Shown here: positions 1 through 10,639 of the stretch, in pieces
Position numbering within the stretch: the stretch's first letter is position 1
Layout of the letters: the number at the start of each line of letters is the position of its first letter
Assembly (NCBI GenBank): GCA_009103225.1
Contig: RHPI01000249.1
Span: 39,355 to 103,354, forward strand
Reading direction: 5' to 3'
Length of the DNA stretch: 64,000 nucleotides
Source of the DNA: Chlorokybus atmophyticus
Lineage: Eukaryota > Streptophyta > Chlorokybophyceae > Chlorokybales > Chlorokybaceae
Translations under genes and position numbers: made by a program
The notes under the pieces: generated by a model
Told to the model about the DNA's origin: nothing
Database searches by the model: none
The model's input: only the letters and a program-made list of their open reading frames with translations

Positions 1-296
1 CCTCCCCCTCCCTCGCCTCTTCTTCCATGCCGCCGCTGTCGGAAACAATGGCTTTGCAGAAGCTGTAAAGAATTCAAATTTTATGGTTACGTTAGCGTAA
101 CTGGCCAGTTACTTATTGCGTCGAAATTACGCACCACTCCGTGTTTGCGGTATCTCGTTTTTGGGTAATGACTTGCATGTATGAAGCTATCAAGTGCAGG
201 CATAACTGCGGGTGTGCACAGCAGCTAAGCAGAGGCAATGGCACTACAACAACGGTTGGGGCCCAGCAAAGCGCTAGCATGCTTAAATCATGTTAG
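1..296. other. Non-coding edge, no gene seen
   Basis: Pyrimidine-rich start followed by unremarkable sequence. I see no gene, repeat or RNA here. An in-frame stop (TAG at 294-296) closes the reading frame just before the integrase fragment that begins at 297. Confidence 0.5.
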
Positions 297-1094
297 ATTG
301 AGGCACTCCGCAAATACGTGCTGAAGTACGAGAAGAACACTTGGGATGACCACCTCCCATGGGTGGCCCTTGGATATCGATTGTCAAAGCAGGCGGCTCT
401 GCGGGAGTATAGCCCGTACTACCTGCTGTTCAGGCGACCACCATTGCTCCCCTTCCGTGCGCAACAGGAGGTGGATCGCGTCGTGAACAACCTTGACGAC
501 CCTGACTGGATGCACCACGACATCACCACGCGCGCCGCACTTTTCGAGCGCACCGTCCCCATGGCCTTCAACAACCTGCGCATCGCGCAGCATCGCGACA
601 CGCTGCGCTACGAGCGCGTACGCAGCGGCTTCTACAAGGAGCGCCAACGGCGGTTCCAAGCAAGGGACTTTGCCTATCGCATGGCAGCTACCAAAGACAC
701 GCTTGACACCTCCGTAGGCCGCACCGTCTACAAGGTACTCAAAGTGTACCCCACAGGGGTGCTGGACCTCCTTGGTCAAAACGGAGAAAGGTTGAAGGAC
801 AACATGGTGAACTGTGCGCCATGTCACCTTCCTTACGTAGCCGGCTTGTTGAGGTTGTATGCTATAGCACAGCATGTTCGCAAGGAGAACACCGACTCCA
901 TCTGCCCGTACTACCCAGCAGCAGCACACCAGCTGCACGAAGCACTTGTCACCATGAGGGTGGAGGTCATCTTTCTGTTTTTGCTACGCATTACGCAGGT
1001 GGCGCAGCAGCATGTCCAGCACGGCATGGCTGTCCATGCAGCTGTCCGAGACAGCGTGACCCTCGACTCCCCTCGACCCGACATTATGTTGTAA
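297..1094 (+). pseudogene. Ty3/gypsy integrase C-terminal fragment
   Basis: This is the tail of a retrotransposon integrase, truncated at its 5' side. The frame opens with IEALRKYVLKYEKNTWDDHL, which matches the region just after the catalytic glutamate of gypsy integrases. It continues with the typical 'LPWVALGYR...SPYYLLFRR' block, a basic region (FYKERQRRFQARDF) and the C-terminal fold ending in NCAPCHLPYV. The catalytic D,D,E part, reverse transcriptase and LTRs are absent, and there is no credible start codon, so it is a dead fragment. The last ~80 codons after CHLPYV have no recognisable domain. The gypsy element at 26353-34798 is truncated at almost the equivalent point of its integrase, so the two may be one family; that is inference. 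Confidence 0.75.
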
Positions 1095-2038
1095 GCTAAT
1101 GCGCAAAGAGCAAAGCAAATAAAGCCAGCAACTAGCAAACATCAATAAACAAGTACGCACTTCTCGAGCACTTGATATTGCAAATGGTCTTCATAGCACT
1201 AAGGAAGTCCGTCTGTAATTTACCCACCAACCAAGCGTAGCGCAATTTATACGCAAATTAACAAGGTCACCACCGCTTGCACTCCCAACTTGTTGTATTA
1301 ATTACGTGCAACTTGTTAGGGGACAATATTTATGTCATTATAAAGCTCGTACAAACGCACATAGGTGGACGCGCGATGCACTCATTGCGCTCGTGCCAAT
1401 GGAGCTGCCTTGTTGGAGTGTGGTTGATGAAGGATAGGGAAAAGCTAAGTGTGTCTTGTTACTATTGATGCTGGCAAAGGCATCACACACCCTAGAGGGC
1501 CACACAACCTTTTCATGGCCAGTTAGTTTGAGTCCTTGCGCATGCAAGTGTGCACCCATACACATATGTGCGTGCGCATATGTACATGTGCACGTGCGTG
1601 CAACTGCGTGCGTGCACGTGCGTACAACTGCCATTAGCAACTGGGCCTAAGCTTTTTGACCCGCCACGCCTGTTCGGCGCAACAAACTGTGCTCTGGCCG
1701 CAGCGTCCTGCTCACCTGCTTGTTGGGCCTTTATTGCGCACAGCTCCTATTCGGCCGACACATGCTGGCGGGGTGCTTTCAGCTGCTACCAAGGAGCATG
1801 CACGCTCGCTGCTGAAGCTGACTGATCTCAGCCGCAAGTTGCAGCTCTTAATGCGCACAACGAGCATTGTCAAGCAAGGCTTGAAGCGTGTCACAACAGG
1901 CCGTCTCGAGCAAATTGCCACACAGGCGCTGCTGCTCAGCGATTAGCTGGCATCTACTGCGGAAGCAATGCCCGTAACATCAATGCCAGAGATCCCGTGT
2001 GCAACAACAGTGCTTGAAGCCCTTTCTTGTTTCGGATG
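1095..2038. other. Non-coding, with TG/CG-alternating tract
   Basis: No gene is recognisable. About 1545-1630 is an imperfect alternating purine-pyrimidine tract (GTGCGTGCGCATATGTACATG-like). The same kind of sequence fills the introns of the genes at 48-59 kb. Confidence 0.5.
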
Positions 2039-2286
2039 CACCGGTAGAAATGGGTTTCGGCAAGTTAGGCCGGATCCGCAACTTTGTTCGTGAATTGTGC
2101 AAAGTTTGTTAGAGTTCCGCAAGATTCCTAATTAACTTATGGCTACATCCCTAATCCGGTTCGTGCCTGTTAGAAAAGCGCTTTTTCGTTAACACTTCTT
2201 TGCGAATATTTCCACAATTAAGTTGTGGCTATGTCTTGAACAAATTGCCATCAACCTTTGTTAATGCTCTATACCATATAAATAAA
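2039..2286. repeat. Dispersed repeat R1, copy A
   Basis: About 250 bp beginning near GTAGAAATGGGTTTCGGCAA. It aligns by eye along most of its length with 14711-14958 and over about 140 bp with 8996-9136. Shared blocks are GGATCCGCAACTT, CAAAGTTTGTTA, CGCAAGAT..CCTAATTAA, TCCGGTTC.TGCCTGT, AAAAGCGCTTTTTCGT, and AACAAATTGCCATCAACCT. It directly abuts the 15-bp stump of a copia 3' LTR at 2287-2301. Its class is unknown: LTR piece, non-autonomous element or element tail are all possible. Confidence 0.7.
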
Positions 2287-2295
2287 GGAATACTC

Positions 2296-3854
2296 TTAAC
2301 ACTCCCACGCGAGCAGCTTGACCTCCAATGCTTGCTTGTATTGTAAAACACAGATGCCAAGTCCTGCGCAACAAGTCTTGAACTTGAGCGGTGGCAATGG
2401 CTTTGTCATGAAGTCCGCCAGCGTGTCTTCGGTATTACAGTACTGGAACTCCACCTCTCTCCGTGTGACCCTGTCTCGCACAAAGTGATGCATAACATCA
2501 ATGTGCTTCATCCTTGCTGAGGCAATGGGATACTTCAACAACTTGATGGCTCCTTGGTTGTCACAGTTGATGACGATGCACGCGGTAGGGTGCTCTAAGT
2601 CTGCCACAAGCTTGCGAAGCCAAAGTGCCTCTTTCACAGCTACTGCCGCTGCCATGTACTCGGCCTCCGATGTAGATGCTGCAGTAGTGGGTTGTAGCCT
2701 GCTGTTCCAACTCACCACGCTTCCGTTCATCTTGAACACGTAGCCTGTTGTGGACCTCCTGCTGTCGAGGTCACCGGCAAAGTACGAGTCGCAGTACCCC
2801 TCCAACTGAGTGCTCCCGCTCCCAAACTTGATTCCAACTGTTGCGCTCCGAGCAACATAGCGTAGTACTCCCTTCGATGCTCTCCAGTGCTCCATGCTCG
2901 GTGCAGACATGTAGCGAGCAAGTACTCCCACAGCATGTGCAACATCGGGACGTGTGCACAGTGCTAGATAGAGCATGCTGCCTACCAGCTCACTATATGG
3001 GTACCAAGCCTTGTCGAGTACCTCCCCATCCTTTGCCTTGATGAGGGCAGTGCCAAGTGCCAGTGGTGTGGTCTTGGTCTTTGCATCAGTGAGCCAGAAC
3101 TTGGTGACGAGTCTTCTCACCAACTGCTCCTGACTAATCTTGATTGTGTGTGCCGCCCTGTCGCGCTCGATCACCATGCCAAGAAACCACTTGGCCTCTC
3201 CAAGATCACGGACTGAGAGTGCTTGCTGTAGAGCAAGTTTTGTCTCCTGCAGGTGGTGCACCTGCCTGGCGGTGATAATATCATCAACATACACGAGCAG
3301 CTAGACCTTGTTGTCTGCATGGATGAAGAGCCCATGGTCTGCAAAGAATGCGGTGTAGCTAAGTGCCTCAAGCTCCTTGGTGAGCCTAATGTGCCACATA
3401 CGCGGTGCCTGTCGCAGCCCGTACAGTGCCTTGATCAGCTTGCACGCTGTGCCTCTCTCCCCTTCTTCATATCCAGGTGGTTGAAGATCTCCTCCTCCAG
3501 CTCTCCGTAGAGGAAGGCAGTCTTCACATCCAGGTGATGCAGCTCTAGGCATTCAGCAGTAACCACAGCTAGCAGTGCATGGAAGGTGGTATGATTACTT
3601 GCATGTGCAAAGAATTTGTTGAAGTCCACCTTCCTGCTGCAAAAAGCCCGTTACCACCAGTCTTGCCTTGTAGCGCTTAATGTTGCCTTGACTATCACGC
3701 TTCACCTTGAAGACCCACTTCACTGGAATGACCTTCACTCCTTGCGGAATCTGCTCCAGTAACCAAGTGTTGTTGGCATGGAGTAATGCAATCTCCTCGT
3801 CCATAGCACGCTGCCATTGCTCGGGATTCGGTGCTAACAATGCCTCCTCATAAG
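2296..3854 (-). pseudogene. copia-1 reverse transcriptase and RNase H relic
   Basis: RT begins in frame 3595-4548 (EEALLAPNPEQWQRAMDEEI, PVKWVFKVKRDSQGNIKRYK). It passes through two short frames (3435-3629 with LDVKTAFLYGELEEEIF; 3301-3552 with LIKALYGLRQAPRMWH) and ends in a long frame at 2296-3294 that starts at the catalytic MYVDDII. The same frame carries the RNase H domain (TRPDVAHAVGVLARYM, DSRRSTTGYVF, STSEAEYMA, TKPLP). A stop sits just before YVDD. At least three frame breaks make it inactive, although the last 330 codons are uninterrupted. Confidence 0.9.
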
Positions 3855-5420
3855 TGCTTGATTCTTCACTCTGCATACTGGCAACGTGTGCTTTATGATA
3901 GAAGTCAGGTGCTGATCTTTGCCTCCCAGGGTATCTTCGAGCTGCACGCTCCTGCTGTAGGTGCGACTGCTTGTCTGCTACAGTGGAGTCCTGCTCACCC
4001 TTGTCGTCGATGATGGCCTTGCCTGCAACTCCCCCTGTTGTAGGAAGTTCCTCCGGCTCTGCTTCATCTCTATCTCGAGGAAAGAAGCCTGCTTTTGGTT
4101 GTGATAATCCCTCGTGGAAAACCACCTCTCTGCTCACGATGACCTTTTGAGTGTCCTCCAGCAAGATCCTGTAAGCCTTGGAACCCGGCTCATAGCCAAC
4201 GAAGATGCCCTTCTTGCTGACCGGCTGCAACTTGTGCCTGAGCTGTTTAGGCACTAGTGCATATGCTGTGCATCCTAATACACGCATACCACTCACATCT
4301 GGTGTGGCTCCGTAGAAGAGCTCCCACGGCGTCTTTTGCTTCAAGCTCACCGGAGACCTGTTGCGGATGTAGTTGGCAGTGAGTATTGCCTCCTTCCACA
4401 AACTATCTCCAATCCCTACATCATTGAGCATAGCTCGAACACGCTCCAGAAGTGTCCTATTAAGGCGTTCAGCTGCTCCATTTTCCTGCGGGGTGTAGGG
4501 TGCCGTTGTCTCGTGGCGTATGCCCTTGCTGGCGAAAAACTCTTTCAACTCCTGGTTGATGTACTCCCTCCTCGGTCACTCCTCATTGCCTTCATCTTGT
4601 TGCTAGCCTGCGTCTCCAACAAGGCCACCACTGTGCGCACAGCTCCAGCAACTTCTGACTTGAGCGCCAATGGGAAGATGATGGACAGCTTGCTGTAGTC
4701 GTCGAGGAATGTAGCAAAGTACCTGGCCCCTCTTTGCCACAATGCGCATAGGGCCACAGACATCCATGTGCACAAGCTCGCAAGGATGCTGACTGCTAGA
4801 AGAGGATAACGGGAATGGCATAGCATGCTGCTTTGCAACTAGGCATGGTTCACAAAGTGCATCTGATGCATTCTTGAGTTCTTCAGTGTCGAAATGGATG
4901 CCGTTGGCCATCTTTTCAGTAACAAGGTGAGTGAGGTTAACGTAGCTAAGATGCCTGAACTTCCGATGCCATGATGTTGGCGACTCCTTGTCCATCACCA
5001 CCATGGCTTGAATATCAATCAAAGTCTTGAGGCTGCTCCACGTGGTAAAGCCCTCTCGGACCAGCGATTTCAACCATGAGCACGACCCCATTTGAAATGA
5101 CTGAGCAGCCACCCTTCAAAAATATGATCTCCGCGCCTAAGCGCTCCGCAACCCTCACAAAGAATAGACTCGCAATAGCCTTAAGAACACGCAGGACGTT
5201 GCGTAACAACACCACGCGTAGTGTGTTACCAACCTTGCACTGCAGTCATACGTTGCCAACTCCCTCAGCCACCAGTACTTCGCCACTGAAGCCCGCTACC
5301 TTCACTGTAGACGTCAGCTTCTTGTGACTCTCCATCTCCTTATTGGGTGTGAGATGACAATCGTAGCCAGAGTCCACCACCCAAAAAGCTGTGTACTCCC
5401 TCGAACTGGATGCGGTGAAG
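3855..5420 (-). pseudogene. copia-1 protease and integrase relic
   Basis: Protease: the active-site motif WVVDSGYDCHLTPN encodes DSG at 5366-5374. Gag-pre-integrase (within 4603-5112) shows the zinc-binding His-His-Cys-Cys set: WHRKFRHLSYVNL then CEPCLVAKQH. The integrase core continues in another frame at 4545-4838 (FATFLDDYSKL, the second Asp in MRSDRGG) and in a third at 3595-4548 (TAPYTPQENGAAERLNRTLL, carrying the catalytic Glu). The integrase C-terminal region (VLGCTAYALVPKQLRHKL, KGIFVGYEPGSKAYRIL) is well kept. Frameshifts at about 4545 and 4835 and stops make it a pseudogene. Confidence 0.85.
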
Positions 5421-5474
5421 GCAACATGTTTCTGCTTGTGATGATGCTCGTTGCTGCTGTTGCTGGTACTTGCT

Positions 5475-6306
5475 CTAGGTTGCCCCTGTTGTTTCTTTCG
5501 ACAGTCTCGCTCGATGCGACCCTTCCAACCACACCAATGGCATGTAAAAGGTCTTTGTAACGAGGGTTGCCCGGCTTGTTGCCCTTGTACTTCTCTTCAT
5601 GGTTGCTCTTCTTTGCGTGCTTGCCGGTGTAGAAGGCGACGGCATCAGCTTGTCCTTCTTCACAACTCTTGGCTCCACGGTGAGCAGCTTCGGTAGTACA
5701 TCGTCCAATGTCAACTCCGATGATGACGTCACCAGCAGGGTTGCAACGACCTCGTACTCTGCTGGTAGCCCTGCAACAATGGCCAGCATGACCTCCGTCT
5801 CTCCCATGCTGTGGCCTATGTTGATAAGGTCCGCCCATAGCTCTCTTGCGCTTGCAACATACTTCGTGATGGGTTCTGCGGCCTCCTTCCTGAGTGCACT
5901 GAGCTGCTTGCGGTGATGCAACTTTCTGGCATTGTTCTTGGCTCTGAAGACGGCTGATAGCTTTTCCCAAGCTTGACTACCATTCACATGCAATGAGCAT
6001 GGGAAAGTGATGCGGTTTGCAGTTCAACACAAGCAAAGAGTGTGCTTTTGCTGAATGCTCTAACCACACAGTGTTTGCTCTTGGTGTTGTTGGTGGTGCC
6101 TTCGGATCAACATACTTCCACACCTTCTTATGGATGAGCAAGGCCTTCATCTCCACGCACCATGTGTTGTAGTTGTCGGTGTCCAGTTTTGCAATCTCCC
6201 CTTGTCGTAGGTCGCTTCCATCTTTGTCGTACCTGCCTTTTCTTGCAGTTGACACCCAAGGCTCTGCTACCAACAAGCTACAGTAGTGTAGAATTACTAT
6301 GCACAC
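5475..6306 (-). pseudogene. copia-1 gag relic
   Basis: Two overlapping frames (5977-6306 and 5475-5993) hold a copia gag of the UBN2 type. They start with 'KLDTDNYNTWCVEMKALL', followed by 'AWEKLSAVFRAKNNARKLHHR' and 'AIVAGLPAEYEVVATLL', the known gag landmarks. A frameshift near 5985 separates the halves. A nucleocapsid zinc knuckle follows at about 5500-5545 (CHWCGWKGRIERDC): the histidine of the CCHC motif is replaced by arginine, so zinc binding is probably lost. Not functional. Confidence 0.8.
6260..6272 (-). other. Primer binding site of copia-1
   Basis: Minus-strand TGGTAGCAGAGCC lies immediately inside the LTR. The first 11 bases are complementary to the 3' end of a eukaryotic initiator tRNA-Met (…CTCTGCTACCA), which is the usual copia primer. 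Confidence 0.7.
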
Positions 6307-6773
6307 AAGCTAGTCTCACACTCCTCAAGCGTAGTGTGGGCCCATAACCTGTTGAAGGACTAGCATGCACATGTAGTTGAGGCAAGCATGGACACACAGA
6401 GATAGAGCTACCGCCACCAGAGCATACACAAGTCACATCACATTCATCTATTACCAGTTGTCCGCTGGTTCTTATACCAGCCAGTTACACACACGTCTAC
6501 GTTTGCAAGCACTGCGTAAGCTATACTCAGCCTTTTGACGCGCTCTAAGCTGCTCTGTTATTCTGACGATTAGAGTTTTATAACAAGCTCTCACACGTCT
6601 AATATGAGTAAGTATACGCGGAGATACGAGGCAGTTAGTAGGGCTCTAGTCTGGAGTCCGGAGTCTAGTCCAACGGTGCCGTCTTGCTAAGTCCGGACCT
6701 AGTGCTCGTCCTTACAAACTTCCACTCGTGTGTGGAGGGTCGATGCTGATCGTATGTAGGAATACTCTCAACA
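6273..6773 (-). repeat. 5' LTR of copia-1
   Basis: About 501 bp between the primer binding site (edge 6272) and the LTR start motif TGTT at 6773. It is homologous in patches to 13548-14031, for instance the shared CTACxxxTxGCAAGCAC..xGTAAGC block. The inner edge reads ...CTTGT rather than the usual ...CA, so the exact border may be off by a few bases. Confidence 0.7.
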
Positions 6774-6785
6774 GAAATCAGTACC

Positions 6786-6885
6786 TAGGTTGCTACTAGA
6801 TACCCAATTAAGTTACAGCTGGATTCTAAACCAAGTTGTGGTCCAAGCCAGACTGCTGAGGGGCCATTTCTACCTGTGAACCGAG
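6786..6885. repeat. Repeat R2, copy 1
   Basis: Matches 10640-10800 in patches: CCAATTAAGTTACAGCTGGAT..TAAACCAAGTTGTGG and CTGCTGAGGGGCCATTT against CTGTTGGGGGGCCATTT. In both places it is followed by proline-rich plus-strand sequence. The core word (AATTAAGTTATAGCTAGATCC-like) also occurs inside repeat R1. Confidence 0.55.
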
Positions 6886-7547
6886 TGCTGGGCCCATGGG
6901 GTGTGACTGGTTCCCACCCCAGGGGCTTCCCTAACAGCAGGGGGCTCTTTAGCCCCCACTCAGCTCGCCACGCAGTCAGCCAGGCTGCGTTTTCAGCCGC
7001 TTTTCCCTCGCGCCGCTGAGGTTAGCGGATCGGCCTTCCTGCTGATCCTCTGGCCTGGCGGCCCCCTCTCTACTCCCCATACATGCATCACCTAGCGATC
7101 TGCAGTTTCCCCCACCCACCCCACCTCTATTTTCACCAACCCCTCTTCCTGCACCTGCTCCGTTGACCCCATTCCCTTGGTCAACAGAACAGGCGTGCTG
7201 CTGCGCCAATGACAGCGGTGGCCATGGAGATCACGGGCTGGAGTTCCTCCCCCCAGTTTCTCCCCCCACCCCTCCTCCCTCATCACCCCCCACCCCCCAC
7301 CCCAATGGACATGTTCTCCGCTTCTCCACCCCCCCCTTCGCTGCCTGCTTGGTTGACGGAGGCCGAGGACATTCATTGCCGTCACCCCCTGCGCACTGCT
7401 GCGGGCTTGAAAGCGCGTCAACAAGGACATCCAGCTTCACAACAGCTCGCAACTTACAAAGCTAAGTGTTTGTCGGACACTGCTGCTTCCCACGGGCTAG
7501 TTCGCACGCGCGGAGTAGATTAGTCATTTGCACGTGTTGCTATCTCT

Positions 7548-8575
7548 TTGGATGCTGTCTCACGTTGGCAATCTGCTCTCCTCTACGCTGCTCTGGTGTT
7601 TGCCTTTCCCTTCATCCCTGTGGAACCCCAGCATATTAGCGACGAGGTCAGCATGCGCTTTCACCATCTAGCGTGGCTGCAGTCTCTGTGTGTGGATGAG
7701 TCCGGCTCCACATCTTTCTCTTCACTCCATCTCCTCCCTGTCGGGGAAGATCACGCTATCTTTCACGCTAACACAATATGCCGATCACATCTTCCGGCGT
7801 GCACAGTCTGGTACTCTCCCTCTCTGCGGTGGTCATGTCAATTGTGTGAGGCGTTGGTCCGACTCTTCTCCACCCCTATGGATCTCCTTCTCAGGCCTTC
7901 TTCCGGTTCTCCAGCCATTCATTAACCTCGCCATGCAGCCGCACCGTCAGGTCGGCATGCCTCTTCCTCCTTCAAGCGGCCCTGCCAGTCTTGCTGCTCC
8001 AGGCTCGGATACACGCTATTGCTTCACACTTACCCCTAACGTCCCCACCCCCAGCAAGATTGCCTTTGAACTTGAGGAGCACGGCAAGTTTTGCTCGGTG
8101 GTGGTGAACGTAATTACTACCCCTCCCCCTCAGCCGTGTGCTCAGTGCGGGCCCCTTGGCCACTCATTAGCCAGGTGCTCTGCTCGTGCCCGTCTTGCAG
8201 CCCGCTTGTGGAGTAATGCCCCCCCCCCCTCCGCGCTTTGCACCTTCAGGAGCTCCACCTCGCACAGGTGCTGGCGCCCCATCAGCTGCTTGTGCTCAGC
8301 TGACGGTTGTTAAACCAGCCCATGCGCCACCTCCACGCTTTTCTCGTCGTGCTGATGCTATCGCTGCTGATGATGCAGTTACGGCCCCAGCTGCAGCTGG
8401 GCAGCCTTTTGGCCATGTTTTTACAAGTCACGAACAGAATTTTATACAGGCCCCCCTCTTCGCCTTGCTGGCAATACTGCATTGGCACCAGCTGCAGCTT
8501 CTCGCGCAGGAGTTGGCACGTCTTCATCTGCTGGTTCTCAGCTGGCGGCGGCGCGAAAGTGAATCAGCCCGTTAA
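7548..8575 (+). pseudogene. Zinc-knuckle ORF1/gag-like relic
   Basis: Plus-strand frames carry a clean CCHC zinc knuckle, CAQCGPLGHSLARC (about 8138-8180), in the frame 7690-8313. It is preceded by 'CFTLTPNVPTPSKIAFELEE' and 'KFCSVVVNVITTPPP'. Reading then moves to the frame 8186-8575 at the C-run near 8220, giving a proline/alanine-rich tail. This layout (no enzymatic domain, a single CCHC, Pro-rich tail) fits ORF1 of a LINE or a gag. No reverse transcriptase follows; repeat R1 starts at 8996. The start is unclear and at least one frameshift is present. It could also be a fragment of a host zinc-knuckle gene. Confidence 0.4.
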
Positions 8576-8995
8576 CTTTCTCTTCGCTCTAGCCAGGCTG
8601 ATGCAGTCACTGCTGGAGGTGTGGCCTCAGTCGCAGAAGGGCAAGCTTCTGGACCCCTCCTTGTAGGACAGGGGGAGGTGTCCGTGACTCCTGCTCCCCG
8701 CCTTGCTCCCGACGCTGCGCTGACAGCCGATGCAGCCGCTTGAACCCAGAAGCATGAGTTGCAGCATGTCCACGCCTCGCTTCCCTCCCTCCTCCCATCC
8801 ACCATGCTGAGGCCTCTGTCGCTGATAAGAGGGAAGCGGACTCCTCTTCTTGATTACATGTTGATCTCGCCAACCCGCGCAGCTGCTGAAGGAGCTAAGG
8901 CTGCTCGCACAGCAGTCATCGCGGCGCTGATGTCCACGCCATTTCCCTCGCCCTGCGCAAGAGATGAGCCAGGCCACTCGCCTCTACACTTATCG

Positions 8996-9136
8996 TCGGT
9001 AGAAATGCGTTTCGGTAGGTTTGGCCGGATCCCTAACTTTATAGATTAAGCGCAAGTTTCCCTAGGGATTCGCAAGATCCCTAATTAAGTTATAGCTAGA
9101 TCCCTATATTAGTTAGTGCCTGTCACAAACAGCCAT
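8996..9136. repeat. Dispersed repeat R1, copy B (short)
   Basis: Starts GGTAGAAATGCGTTTCGGTA and runs through GGCCGGATCCCTAACTT, GATTCGCAAGATCCCTAATT and AGTTAGTGCCTGTCACAAA. It lacks the distal half present in copies A and C. It lies directly downstream of the ORF1-like relic. Confidence 0.7.
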
Positions 9137-10149
9137 CACGGCCGTTCTATCTATCTAGATAACAACGAGTGAGGACCGGGCGTTACAATTGTCAACAAAT
9201 ATGCTTATGATTCAGACCTGTACGGTTGTTTATGCAAATTGACTAATTTCATGGCGCCGTCGGGGACACAGTGGTTACATTACAATGCATTTTGGTTGGA
9301 AAGTTGGGTCGATACGAATCTTTGTCACGTGTTTGACTGGTTCCGTCAATAACGCATGGATCTAGCCATCATAAAGCTGTAACGTTGATCATTACACCGC
9401 AATAGTACACCTTTTAAGCATTTGCAGCCAGATTATTAATACATTGCCGGTTCAAGTACCCGCATGCCCGCGGCCTACCTTAACAATGTTGTTGATGATC
9501 ACGCAACCACTCCATTAATAAAAACGCACCGGCGCGATTTGGTAGGTGACCAAGGGAGTTTATGGCAACAGCCTGCCATACAGTCAACGTCGTGGGTGGA
9601 TGGATACTTGGCACGGCTAAGCCATGTTTGAGTCCCCAGGCCACCCGCAAGCGGACAACTTAATAAAAACCACCTACCAATGCCTAGCTGTTCATCTAGG
9701 TGTCAATGTTGGTTTATGATGTCTAATTATGTATATGTATATATATACATGTATATGTATATATATACATGCATATGTATACATAAACATAAAACATATC
9801 TTTTATCATATTGTTATGCATGTATTGTTAATTCTGAAAAGGATGCCACATTATGATGTAACTTTACAGTATATAAATATACATTACTTATATATAATTA
9901 TATTTTAATACAACTACTAGTCGAAATATATAAACTTATATACATATGTATATACACCTGTCAATATTAGTTACCGATTGTGGGGTAGGCGTAGCCTAGT
10001 GCTGTTGTATGCAGGTGTTGGTACATGCATTGCGTACCGGTAACAAATGAATGCAATACACCTGGCATGAATGCGTTGCGGCACTTGAGACAATTGAGAC
10101 AGCCGCTGTAAGATCATCAATGTTTTAGACGCGTTGCAGCGTGTCTCGT
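9137..10149. other. AT-rich non-coding with TA/TG microsatellites
   Basis: No gene. 9725-9790 is an imperfect TA/TG microsatellite containing two tandem copies of a ~20-bp unit (GTATATGTATATATATACAT). 9865-9950 is AT-rich. Confidence 0.6.
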
Positions 10150-10240
10150 GTCGTCATGGTCTAGTCGGTCAGTCCAAAGGTCATAGGTGGTTACCTGTCA
10201 ACATGGCAGGGTTGTCCGTACAGATTCGAATCTCGGCGAT
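10150..10240 (+). other. tRNA-like pol III boxes (possible SINE head)
   Basis: TGGTCTAGTCGG near 10157 fits a pol III A box, and GATTCGAATC near 10223 fits a B box exactly. The boxes are about 65 bp apart, longer than in a standard tRNA, and the T-stem does not pair, so this is not a working tRNA gene. A tRNA-derived SINE head is possible; chance is not excluded. Confidence 0.3.
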
Positions 10241-10283
10241 AGAGCTGCGAGCTCCCCTCAATTGCGGAATTGTTTTTGGTTTT

Positions 10284-10580
10284 TGCCACGAATTGCGGCC
10301 ATAACATTTCTGGATCACGCAGTAATCCCCTTAATACATGATCTAACCAACTCTGGTTGGATCACACATCAAGATTAATCCCCTTGCCGCAAACTGCGGC
10401 CATAACATTTCTGGTTTGATCACGCATTAATCCCCTTAATACATGATCTAACCAATAATTAGCATATGATGTGGTTGTTTTTTTGCCGCGAACTGTGGCC
10501 ATAACATTGCTGGTTACATCACGCATTAAGATTAATCCCCTTAATACATGATCTCACCAAAAATTGGTATAGGATGTGGC
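10284..10580. repeat. Tandem repeat, three ~95-bp units
   Basis: Three imperfect copies start near 10284, 10384 and 10482. Each holds TTGCCGCGAACTGCGGCCAT, AACATTTCTGG, ATCACGCATTAA, TAATCCCCTTAATACATGAT and CTAACCAA. No coding potential. Confidence 0.8.
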
Positions 10581-10639
10581 CATTATGTAGTTCAACAAAG
10601 GACGGATACCAAACTTGATTTACATCAAGTACTTTTTCT

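Larger units (their letters stand above)
2287..6773 (-). mobile_element. Ty1/copia retrotransposon, decayed (copia-1)
   Basis: Copia-type order on the minus strand: gag, zinc knuckle, protease, gag-pre-integrase, integrase, reverse transcriptase, RNase H. The 5' LTR lies at 6273-6773 and starts TGTTGAGAGTATTCC. Next to it is a primer binding site (6272 down to 6260, TGGTAGCAGAGCC) whose first 11 bases fit the 3' end of initiator tRNA-Met. At the other end a polypurine stretch and the start of a 3' LTR (TGTTAAGAGTATTCC, 2301 down to 2287) are visible, but the LTR then breaks off into repeat R1. At least five frameshifts or stops interrupt the polyprotein, so the element is inactive. Confidence 0.9.

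Noticed and set aside
10150-10240. A functional tRNA gene
   Set aside because: A and B boxes fit, but the T-stem and acceptor stem do not pair and the spacing is too long.
10284-10580. CRISPR-like array
   Set aside because: Repeats are ~95 bp, imperfect and contiguous without spacers, in a eukaryotic genome: an ordinary tandem repeat.
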